A DNA stretch of 13,012 nucleotides from an uncultured Eubacterium sp. (GTDB lineage: Bacteria > Bacillota > Clostridia > Peptostreptococcales > Anaerovoracaceae), in the NCBI GenBank assembly GCA_947367725.1, contig CANBFZ010000017.1:1-13012 (forward strand). The letters are read 5' to 3'. Positions 1-5,587 of this stretch are shown piece by piece (the first letter of the stretch is position 1; every line of letters starts with the position of its first letter). The position numbers and the translations under genes were made by a program. The notes under the pieces were generated by a model. That model was not told the origin of the DNA. It did not search any database and was given only the letters and a program-made list of their open reading frames with translations.

Positions 1-227
1 CCATTTGGGATGCAAAGCCGATTACCTGTCGTCCGGCAGATTTGCTGGAACCAGAACTTGACACTTTGGAGCGGGAAATTTCCGTGTTTAAAACCCAGGA
101 CGAAGATGTGCTGTCTTATGCATTGTTCCCGAAAGTAGCAACCGAGTATTTTAAATACAGAGATGCCAAAGCACATAAAATTGATCCGGATAAGTATGAT
201 TTGACGAACCGGGCATATCCGGTATAA
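1..227 (+). CDS. oadA: Oxaloacetate decarboxylase alpha / 5S carboxyltransferase subunit, C-terminal end (partial)
   Basis: Only the last 75 codons are present; the open frame runs in from the left edge (codons start at position 3), so an internal ATG at 42 is not a start. The protein segment ITCRPADLLEPEL, then EDVLSYALFPKVATEYFKYR, then the terminal NRAYPV is typical of the conserved carboxylase domain of oxaloacetate decarboxylase alpha, transcarboxylase 5S and pyruvate carboxylase B subunits. These enzymes move a carboxyl group between biotin and pyruvate/oxaloacetate. The stop follows directly after NRAYPV, so the C-terminal Ala/Pro linker and biotinyl domain of classical OadA are absent; biotin must then sit on a separate carrier protein, probably encoded elsewhere. 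Which carboxylation partner it uses (sodium pump, transcarboxylase or carboxylase) cannot be told from this fragment. Confidence 0.8.
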   Translation, partial: IWDAKPITCRPADLLEPELDTLEREISVFKTQDEDVLSYALFPKVATEYFKYRDAKAHKIDPDKYDLTNRAYPV

Positions 228-257
228 AATAGAAGTAAGATGTAACCATAGAAATTT

Positions 258-264
258 AGGAGGT
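258..264 (+). promoter_or_regulatory. Strong Shine-Dalgarno that decides the aminotransferase start
   Basis: AGGAGGT is directly adjacent to an ATG at 265. Because no spacer is left, initiation at the ATG at 274 is preferred. Confidence 0.7.
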
Positions 265-273
265 ATGTGCGAA

Positions 274-1512
274 ATGATTATGGCACAGCAAAATGGAAGA
301 ACCACCATTGGGGCGCCTGACAAACTCTTCGGGGTTTCTTCCAAGGCAAAAGCAAGAATAGCAGAAATAGGTAAAGAGAATGTCATTGATTCCACCATTG
401 GCGTTCTGCTCAATGATGAAGGAAAATTAGTGGTACTGGATTCGGTCATGGAATGCATTCGGCATCTGCAGCCGGAGGATTACGCAGCGTATGCACCGAT
501 TCTGGGGTTACCTGAATACAGAGAAGCTGTAAAAAAAGCAGTTTTCATGGATGATATGCCAGAGGGCGTCTTTGTAGAAAGCTGTTATACACCGGGCGGC
601 ACTGGCTCCATCAGAAATGCCATTTCCGCATATACCGCTTTTGGAGACAAGATTCTGGTCAGCGATTGGCACTGGAATCCGTATAATCTGGTTGCAGCAG
701 AAATTGGACGCAGTGTTTCTACTTACAGACTCTTTAACGAAGAATTGAAATTTGACAGCAAGTCTTTTGAGACAGAATTGGCAGGGATTTTAGCGGAGCA
801 GGATGAAACGCTGATTATCATCAATACGCCGGCGCATAACCCAACAGGCTACACCTTTACAGAGGAAGACTGGGATCAGGTACTGGCGGTGCTGCGTACT
901 TATGAAGGAAAAGGCAAAAAAATTGCGCTGCTTGTGGATATCGCATATCTGGATTTCTCCGGTGATGCAGTTGCATATCGATTTTTCTTGAAGAAACTGG
1001 TTGGTCTTCCTGCACATATTCTGCCTTTGATTGCGTTCAGCGCATCCAAGGGATACACCATGTACGGTATGCGCTGCGGCGCGCTCCTTTGTATGGCGCA
1101 GACGGCAGAGGTTGCAAAGGAATTTGTGGATGTGATGAGTGTAGAATGCAGAGCATCCTGGTCCAACGGCAACAGAGCGGCAATGAAAGTGCTGGCGAAC
1201 ATCGTGGAAGATCCTGCCCTGATGGCAAAGGTAACAGAGGAAAGAGAGCACTATTTACAGATCCTCAGAAGGCGCGGCGCCATTTTTATGGAGGAAGCCG
1301 AAAAAGCAGGACTGACAGCCTGCCCGTATGACAGCGGTTTTTTCGTTACAATTCCATGTGAAAAACCAGAAGCGGCTGGTGAACTGCTGCAGGAAATGAA
1401 TATTTTCTGTATTCCAATGGGCAGAGGCATTCGCGTTTCTGTCGCGTCCAATACAGAGGACGAATGCAGAGTGATGCCTGCCAAGATAAAAGAAGCAATT
1501 ACCAAAGCATAA
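274..1512 (+). CDS. PLP-dependent aminotransferase, class I/II
   Basis: This is a fold-type I aminotransferase of 412 residues, near the family's usual 390-420. Visible motifs, numbered from the chosen start: the cofactor-loop GGTGS around 108-112, NPTG at 189-192, the Asp/Tyr pair DIAY at 222-225 that contacts the pyridine ring and phenol oxygen, and the Schiff-base lysine K259 in SASKGYTMYGMRCG with the phosphate-binding R267. The motif pattern suits an aspartate/aromatic-type enzyme moving an amino group to 2-oxoglutarate, but the substrate cannot be read from sequence. Start choice: AGGAGGT occupies 258-264, flush against an ATG at 265, which leaves no spacer; the ATG at 274 has a normal spacing of about 10 bases, and 280 is a weaker alternative. 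The gene lies 46 bases after the upstream carboxyltransferase stop with no terminator between, so it may be cotranscribed. A strong terminator follows. Confidence 0.88.
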   Translation: MIMAQQNGRTTIGAPDKLFGVSSKAKARIAEIGKENVIDSTIGVLLNDEGKLVVLDSVMECIRHLQPEDYAAYAPILGLPEYREAVKKAVFMDDMPEGVFVESCYTPGGTGSIRNAISAYTAFGDKILVSDWHWNPYNLVAAEIGRSVSTYRLFNEELKFDSKSFETELAGILAEQDETLIIINTPAHNPTGYTFTEEDWDQVLAVLRTYEGKGKKIALLVDIAYLDFSGDAVAYRFFLKKLVGLPAHILPLIAFSASKGYTMYGMRCGALLCMAQTAEVAKEFVDVMSVECRASWSNGNRAAMKVLANIVEDPALMAKVTEEREHYLQILRRRGAIFMEEAEKAGLTACPYDSGFFVTIPCEKPEAAGELLQEMNIFCIPMGRGIRVSVASNTEDECRVMPAKIKEAITKA

Positions 1513-1530
1513 TAATAGTTCCTAATCATC

Positions 1531-1573
1531 AAAAACAGAACCCAAAAGTTTTACTTTTGGGTTCTGTTTTTTG
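1531..1573 (+). terminator. Intrinsic terminator after the aminotransferase
   Basis: A perfect 17-bp stem (arms 1532-1548 and 1554-1570, core CAGAACCCAAAAG) with a 5-base TTTTA loop ends in a T-rich tract. The A-rich left flank could make it work in both directions. It separates the aminotransferase from the Lrp-type regulator. Confidence 0.92.
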
Positions 1574-1581
1574 TTTGTGTG

Positions 1582-1590
1582 TGGTATAGT
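1582..1590 (+). promoter_or_regulatory. Extended -10 promoter for the Lrp/AsnC gene
   Basis: TGGTATAGT is an extended -10 element (TG at 1582-1583, TATAGT at 1585-1590), about 30 bases before the ATG at 1621. No good -35 is seen at 17 bases, which fits TG-dependent recognition. Transcription would start near 1597, so an in-frame ATG at 1579 would not be transcribed from here. Confidence 0.5.
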
Positions 1591-1620
1591 AGTAATGGAA
1601 TTTTACAAAGGCAGGTTTTT

Positions 1621-2049
1621 ATGAGAAATTTAGACGAGATTGATATCAAAATTTTGAATCAGCTTAGAAAGAACGCACGCACACCGATGAAAGAGCTGTC
1701 AGCACTGGTATATCTGACAACGCCGGCAGTTTCCGCGCGAATGGATAAACTGGAAAAGGACGGCTATATTAAAGGCTACCATGCCAATCTGGATTTAGAA
1801 AAGCTGGGCTATGGGATTAAGGCGTTCATTATGATTACTGTAGAACCAGAGGATTGCCCGAAATTTTATGACTTTGTTAAGGCAGAAAAGTCAGTGCTGG
1901 AATGCAACCATATTACAGGACCATATTCTATGATTTTAAAAGTGGTATTTTCTTCAACCAGTCTTTTAGATGAATTTCTCGGAAAGCTGCAGGTGTTTGG
2001 AAAAACCGAAACGCAGGTGGTATTTTCTACGGCGCTGGAGCGGCATTAG
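1621..2049 (+). CDS. Lrp/AsnC family transcriptional regulator
   Basis: This 142-residue protein matches the usual 140-160 residue Lrp/AsnC size. It opens with LDEIDIKILNQL, the standard first helix, followed by a helix-turn-helix at about residues 20-45 (MKELSALVYLTTPAVSARMD) and the KDGYIKGYHANLD wing. From about residue 60 comes the RAM/effector domain (GIKAFIMITVEPED through NHITGPYSMILKV), where these proteins oligomerise and bind amino acids. It therefore likely senses an amino acid and binds DNA as a multimer. The start at 1621 is preferred because AAAGGCAGG lies just upstream at about 1607-1615 and the putative promoter -10 at 1585-1590 excludes the earlier in-frame ATG at 1579. It is transcribed on its own between two terminators. 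Its position after an aminotransferase suggests, but does not prove, local control of that gene. Confidence 0.92.
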   Translation: MRNLDEIDIKILNQLRKNARTPMKELSALVYLTTPAVSARMDKLEKDGYIKGYHANLDLEKLGYGIKAFIMITVEPEDCPKFYDFVKAEKSVLECNHITGPYSMILKVVFSSTSLLDEFLGKLQVFGKTETQVVFSTALERH

Positions 2050-2073
2050 GCTGTGATATAGAAGAATGATTTA

Positions 2074-2121
2074 GGAGCCGAAGATCGCAGGGCTGTGTGC
2101 CATGGATCTTGCGGCTCTTTT
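2074..2121 (+). terminator. Probable terminator after the Lrp/AsnC gene
   Basis: GAGCCG-AAGATC at 2075-2086 pairs with GATCTT-GCGGCTC at 2105-2117 with one bulged base, enclosing an 18-base loop, followed by TTTT. It ends the regulator transcript before the nfo promoter. Confidence 0.65.
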
Positions 2122-2155
2122 GTTGTGCAATGAACTTACCATCGGTGGGAATCTT

Positions 2156-2184
2156 TTGACAAGGTCATTTGAGACGAGTATAAT
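2156..2184 (+). promoter_or_regulatory. Perfect-consensus sigma-A promoter for nfo-buk
   Basis: TTGACA at 2156-2161 and TATAAT at 2179-2184 match the vegetative consensus at all twelve positions, with the optimal 17-base spacer. Transcription should start at about 2190-2192, right at or next to the candidate nfo start codons. Confidence 0.85.
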
Positions 2185-2191
2185 GAGTTCT

Positions 2192-3046
2192 ATGAGTATG
2201 AGATATGAAGAAAAGAAGAAATATTTAGGCTGTCATCTTTCCTGTTCCAGGGGATTTGCAGCGATGGGGCAAGACGCCCTTAACATTGGCGCCAACACGT
2301 TTGCCTTTTTTACTAGAAATCCCAGAGGAGGAAAAGCGAAAGAAATTGATCCAAAGGATGCGGAGAAACTGCTTGCTATGATGGAGGAATACCACTTTGG
2401 CAAGTTGGTTGCGCATGCGCCTTATACACTAAATCCATGTTCCGCTGCGGCGAAAACCAGAGAGTTTGCCCATATGGTTATGCGAGAGGATATGGTGCGC
2501 ATGGAATATGTGCCGGGAAATTACTATAATTTTCATCCGGGCAGTCATGTAGGGCAGGGGACGGAAACCGGCATTACGCTGATTGCAGACCTGCTTAACC
2601 AAATCATTACGCCGCAGCAGTCCACCACCATTTTACTGGAAACCATGGCGGGAAAGGGCAGTGAAGTGGGCAGTAAATTTGAAGAACTGGCGGCGATCAT
2701 CGACAGAGTGACATATGACGAAAAAATCGGCGTTTGTTTGGACACCTGTCACGTCAGTGATGGCGGCTATGATATTGCGGCAGATTTGGATGGTGTGCTT
2801 TCTGCATTCGATCGCATCATCGGTCTGGATCGGCTGAAAGCGCTGCATATTAACGACAGTCAAAATGCTGTTGGTGCACATAAAGATCGACACGCCTGCG
2901 TAGGGGAGGGCAAAATCGGAAAAGAGGCGATTTTGCGTGTCATCAATCACCCGAAACTTATGGGACTTCCTTGCATTTTAGAAACACCGCAGCCGGATCT
3001 TGCCGGATATGGCAGAGAGATTGCAATGCTGAGAGGAGAAGGATAA
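2192..3046 (+). CDS. nfo: Endonuclease IV (AP endonuclease, deoxyribonuclease IV)
   Basis: This TIM-barrel AP endonuclease cuts 5' to abasic sites in base excision repair. All nine metal ligands of the trinuclear zinc centre can be placed (numbering from 2192): H75 in AHAPYTLN, H115 in NFHPGSH, E150 in LLETMAG, D184 and H187 in CLDTCHVSDGGYD, H219 in LHINDS, D232 and H234 in KDRHACVGEG, and E264 in ILETPQPD. Length is about 284 residues, normal for the family. The frame is open back to 2102, but the consensus promoter at 2156-2184 places the transcript start at about 2191, so starts at 2102 or 2183 would be untranscribed from it; 2192 or 2198 remain. No Shine-Dalgarno precedes either, which suggests leaderless initiation. 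The stop TAA directly abuts the ATG of buk, so the two are translated from one mRNA. Confidence 0.93.
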   Translation: MSMRYEEKKKYLGCHLSCSRGFAAMGQDALNIGANTFAFFTRNPRGGKAKEIDPKDAEKLLAMMEEYHFGKLVAHAPYTLNPCSAAAKTREFAHMVMREDMVRMEYVPGNYYNFHPGSHVGQGTETGITLIADLLNQIITPQQSTTILLETMAGKGSEVGSKFEELAAIIDRVTYDEKIGVCLDTCHVSDGGYDIAADLDGVLSAFDRIIGLDRLKALHINDSQNAVGAHKDRHACVGEGKIGKEAILRVINHPKLMGLPCILETPQPDLAGYGREIAMLRGEG

Positions 3047-4129
3047 ATGGAAATGAACGATATCCTGGTGATAAATCCGGGGTCTACATCAACGAAAATT
3101 GCAGTGTACCGTTACTGCAGCGAAAGCAATGGACCGGCTCCCTTGCTGGAAGAAAATATTGTGCACGATGATGAAATCATCAATGCATTTCCCAATGTAG
3201 CTGCGCAGAAAAATTACCGCAAGGATATGATTTTAGACTTTCTGCGGCGGTCTTTTTACGATTTCAAACGTTTGTCTGCAGTGGTGGGTCGCGGCGGAAT
3301 GGTGTATGGGCTTTCTGGCGGCGGGTATCAGGTCAATGAGAAACTCTGCGATCGAATGGCAAGTCCAGATATTCCCCAGCATGCTTCCAGTCTTGGTGCA
3401 CTCCTTGCTTTTGCAATAGCCGAACCGCTGCACGTCCCATCGTATATTTACGATTCGACTATGGGGTGTGATCTGCTGGATACAGTAAAGGTGACAGGGA
3501 TCGCAGAAATTGAAAAATATGGTGCAACCCATCTGCTCAATTCCAGAGCACAGGCGATGATACACGCTGCTTCTTTAGGACGAGCGTATCGCAGCATGCA
3601 GTTTATTGTTTGCCACATGGGAGGCGGAATCACTGTGAATGCGTGGAAAGACGGGAAAGTAATCGACGTTGCCTCTTATGATGATGGACCTATGGCGCCG
3701 GAGCGTTCCGGCGGTGTGCCGCTGCTTCTGTTTCAGAAACTTTGCTTTGATGGACGCCATACGCAGGCCGACATAGAAGCGCTGATCAGCGGAAAGGGCG
3801 GACTATATTCTTATCTGGGGACGAAGGATTGCAGAGAAGTAGAACGGCGCATTGCAGAGGGAGATACGTATGCAAAGATGATTTATGAAGCGATGGCGCT
3901 GCAGATTGGAAAAGCCATTGCGGGACTTTCCTGCACCTTGAAGGGACAGGTGGACTTTATCATCCTGACCGGCGGCATTGCCTATTCCGCGCTTCTGACG
4001 GATATGATCAGGGCGTACTGTGGTCATATCGGAGAGATTGTCGTCATGCCGGGAGAGCGTGAAATGGAAGCGCTGGCTGCTGGGGCATTGCGGATGCTGC
4101 AGGGAGAAGAGGAAGCAAAGCGGTATTAG
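3047..4129 (+). CDS. buk: Butyrate kinase family protein (divergent)
   Basis: This is an acetate/butyrate kinase (ASKHA fold) of 360 residues, near the usual 355. Butyrate kinase interconverts butyryl phosphate plus ADP with butyrate plus ATP. Family landmarks: INPGSTSTK at the N-terminus (phosphate 1), VVGRGGMVYGLSGG, YDSTMGCDLLDTVKVTG, CHMGGGITVNAW, DGPMAPERSGG, ILTGGIAYS (adenosine site) and the C-terminal MPGEREMEALAAGALR. Several blocks depart from typical Buk: the usual VDPVVVDE is YDSTMGCDL, and the usual HALNQKA is HLLNSRA, so the acyl substrate may differ, perhaps a branched or other short acid. AGGAG at 3034-3038 inside the nfo end gives correct spacing to the ATG, which begins right after the nfo stop. 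No phosphotransbutyrylase gene is adjacent, although buk is commonly paired with one. Confidence 0.85.
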   Translation: MEMNDILVINPGSTSTKIAVYRYCSESNGPAPLLEENIVHDDEIINAFPNVAAQKNYRKDMILDFLRRSFYDFKRLSAVVGRGGMVYGLSGGGYQVNEKLCDRMASPDIPQHASSLGALLAFAIAEPLHVPSYIYDSTMGCDLLDTVKVTGIAEIEKYGATHLLNSRAQAMIHAASLGRAYRSMQFIVCHMGGGITVNAWKDGKVIDVASYDDGPMAPERSGGVPLLLFQKLCFDGRHTQADIEALISGKGGLYSYLGTKDCREVERRIAEGDTYAKMIYEAMALQIGKAIAGLSCTLKGQVDFIILTGGIAYSALLTDMIRAYCGHIGEIVVMPGEREMEALAAGALRMLQGEEEAKRY

Positions 4130-4144
4130 CGCTTTAAAAAGCGC
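4129..4144 (+). terminator. Weak GC hairpin at the end of buk
   Basis: GCGCTT (4129-4134) and AAGCGC (4139-4144) form a short hairpin overlapping the last base of the buk stop codon. No T-tract follows on the plus strand, so it is a poor intrinsic terminator. The remaining 4145-4315, between the convergent buk and GNAT genes, is AT-rich and shows nothing else I can name. Confidence 0.3.
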
Positions 4145-4315
4145 GCAAGGTTTCAATTGGTGGTCTTGATCTCTCCACGTGCATTTTATAAGAAATTATT
4201 TTTTGTGTATTGTGCCACCTTGCCTTTTAAAAAATCAGGAAAAGTTTATTGATATGGAGGCTTTTGTATTTGTCCGAAAAAATGTGGCAAAATGGATCAC
4301 TATATTTTTTATATG

Positions 4316-4852
4316 TTATTTCATCACCTTTTCAAAGCGGAAAGAAGTATCTGTGCCCATTACGGGTTCATCTGATTGAGCTTCTGGGCAGAACACATTC
4401 GGGTCAATATGATGCGCATTGAAAAATTCAACAATGTGAAAACCGCATTTATTGATATAAAAGTGAATATTCCGTTCCTCAAAATAAGGCGTTAAGGTTT
4501 CCCAAACAATTGTATCTGGATACTTCGCTTCTATGGCCTTCCATGCGGCAAGCCCTAGACCATGGCTGTGGTTTTCCGGTGAGATAAAAAATAGGTCTAA
4601 CGAATTGTGCTGTGTTTTTTCATTGATCGTGAGGACTGCACCGCCTATACGCTTTTCATTCAAAATAATATGATAGGTTACTGCGCCTTCAGAATGAAAT
4701 GATGACTGCACTTCTTTTTCGGAAGGAATTGGTTCGCTGATTCCGAATTTTTCTTTTACTGCAATAGAAAATGCTTCCTGCAAATTTTCGGTGAATTGTG
4801 GAAGTTCCGCTAAGGTGACTTTCTCTAATTTGATATTGAGCTTTTCCGACAT
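4316..4852 (-). CDS. GNAT family N-acetyltransferase
   Basis: The 178-residue protein has the GNAT layout: an N-terminal strand and helix region (about 5-40), the central strands YHIILNEKRIGGAVLTI (about 60-76), LDLFFISPENHSHGLGLAAWKAIE, which is the acetyl-CoA-binding segment (about 86-109; HSHGLGLA stands in for the Q/RxxGxG/A pyrophosphate loop), and the C-terminal FYINKCGFHIVEFF typical of the last strands. It should transfer an acetyl group from acetyl-CoA to an amine; the acceptor is unknown. The start is the ATG at 4852: AAGGA (4861-4865, minus strand) is 8 bases upstream, whereas a TTG at 4858 would leave only 2. It lies 22 bases after the MarR gene and shares its promoter, so MarR probably controls it. 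Composition is AT-richer than the genes on either side. Confidence 0.87.
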   Translation of the reverse strand: MSEKLNIKLEKVTLAELPQFTENLQEAFSIAVKEKFGISEPIPSEKEVQSSFHSEGAVTYHIILNEKRIGGAVLTINEKTQHNSLDLFFISPENHSHGLGLAAWKAIEAKYPDTIVWETLTPYFEERNIHFYINKCGFHIVEFFNAHHIDPNVFCPEAQSDEPVMGTDTSFRFEKVMK

Positions 4853-4874
4853 AATCAATTTCCTTTCTACAATT

Positions 4875-5303
4875 TTATTTTTTGATTTGATTAAATTCGA
4901 TTTGAATCCGTTCTGCTAAATCTTCAGTTTGTTCTACAAACGTTGTTTTGAGAAATGGCGCTAATGCCTTTTCTTCTGCTATAAAAATCGGTGTTAAGAT
5001 TTCTTCTGCAAAGGCTTTTCCTATATCAGTTAATACAATTTCCTTTTCTTTGTGCCCCGTAGAGGCTAAACAAATATATCCTTTTTCAATATATTCTTGA
5101 ACAATGGTGTTGAGCGTTGTTCGTGGGATAGACCATTCGTCACATATCCTTTTTTGTGAATAAGATTTTCCGTCTGAAATGGCATAAAACAAAACAAAAG
5201 CATTATCCTTTATGTGGAGTTTTCGTAACACTTTGTAGTATGCTTCATCAATTTGGTCGATCGCGATCATAAGTCGTCTAATTTTTTCTCTGTTTGATTG
5301 CAT
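4875..5303 (-). CDS. MarR family winged-helix transcriptional regulator
   Basis: This 142-residue protein has the MarR plan: an N-terminal dimerisation helix (residues 1-30), a winged helix-turn-helix in the middle (SYSQKRICDEWSIPRTTLNTIVQEYIEKGYI, about 47-78; the recognition helix includes IPRTTLNTIV), a wing strand pair around STGHKEKEIVLTDIGK (about 81-96), and a C-terminal dimerisation helix. MarR dimers bind palindromes and usually leave DNA when a small ligand or oxidation changes their shape. AGGAG about 8 bases upstream of the ATG supports the start. The two 14-bp near-palindromes on its own promoter (5331-5344 and 5357-5370) are the obvious autorepression sites. It leads a two-gene operon with the GNAT enzyme, so the acetyltransferase is likely induced by the ligand that MarR senses. 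It is clearly AT-richer than neighbouring chromosome genes. Confidence 0.9.
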   Translation of the reverse strand: MQSNREKIRRLMIAIDQIDEAYYKVLRKLHIKDNAFVLFYAISDGKSYSQKRICDEWSIPRTTLNTIVQEYIEKGYICLASTGHKEKEIVLTDIGKAFAEEILTPIFIAEEKALAPFLKTTFVEQTEDLAERIQIEFNQIKK

Positions 5304-5330
5304 TTTATCTACTCCTCTCTATCTATTTCA

Positions 5331-5370
5331 ATCCTAATTCGGATTATTTTATTATAATCCGAATTAGGAT
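5331..5370. promoter_or_regulatory. Double MarR operator, large inverted repeat
   Basis: Two 17-base arms (5331-5347 and 5354-5370) are perfect reverse complements around a 6-base TTTATT centre. Each arm contains its own near-palindrome of form ATCC-N-AATT-N-GGAT (5331-5344 and 5357-5370), centred 26 bases apart. One copy fills the -35/-10 spacer and the other covers the predicted transcription start. This is the expected geometry for tight autorepression by two MarR dimers. The assignment to this MarR is inferred from position. Confidence 0.8.
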
Positions 5371-5379
5371 TTATGTCAA
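5351..5379 (-). promoter_or_regulatory. Perfect-consensus promoter of the marR-GNAT operon
   Basis: On the minus strand TTGACA (5379-5374) and TATAAT (5356-5351) are separated by exactly 17 bases, a complete match to the vegetative consensus. Transcription should begin around 5344, giving a leader of about 40 bases to the marR ATG. Confidence 0.88.
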
Positions 5380-5382
5380 GGA

Positions 5383-5513
5383 GCAACAAAGCATAACCAG
5401 GCAATTGATAAACTGGGCGTGAAAGAATAAGATGCCATTTACAAAATAAAGAAATTCTCTTCGTGGCATAAGTAAAGTGGGAAAGGTAATATAGATTGAA
5501 CAAAGTGAAAGCT
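5383..5513 (+). pseudogene. Possible decayed helix-turn-helix (excisionase-like) remnant
   Basis: Reading from 5383 gives QAIDKLGVKE, a stop, then DAIYKIKKFSSWHK and a second stop; a frame shift at about 5477 continues VGKVI, a stop, then IEQSE. Read through the stops, this resembles the short DNA-binding proteins of mobile elements (pattern LGVxExAIYKxxK...HKVGKVIRIxxxE). No start or Shine-Dalgarno survives and the left end runs into the marR promoter. The match is from memory of the family pattern and could be chance. Confidence 0.25.
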
Positions 5514-5532
5514 AGCGCCTTGAGACGCTAGC
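5505..5532 (-). terminator. Probable terminator for the phosphohexomutase operon
   Basis: GCTAGCG (5511-5517) and CGCTAGC (5526-5532) form a 7-bp stem with an 8-base loop. On the minus strand it is followed by TTTCACTTT, and it lies about 56 bases past the mutase stop. The T-tract is interrupted, so the call is moderate. Confidence 0.5.
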
Positions 5533-5587
5533 CAATTATAGCCCTGGAGTGAACACTCTTTTGAAGGGGGATTCAAATCACGGTTCG

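Noticed and set aside
265..273. ATG at 265 as the aminotransferase start
   Set aside because: It directly touches AGGAGGT, leaving no spacer; the ATG at 274 is better placed.
4179..4379. 66-codon plus-strand open frame between buk and the GNAT gene
   Set aside because: It overlaps the GNAT 3' end on the opposite strand, lacks a ribosome site and looks non-protein-like.
5309..5503. 64-codon minus-strand open frame upstream of marR
   Set aside because: It runs through the marR promoter and both operators and has no ribosome site or family resemblance.
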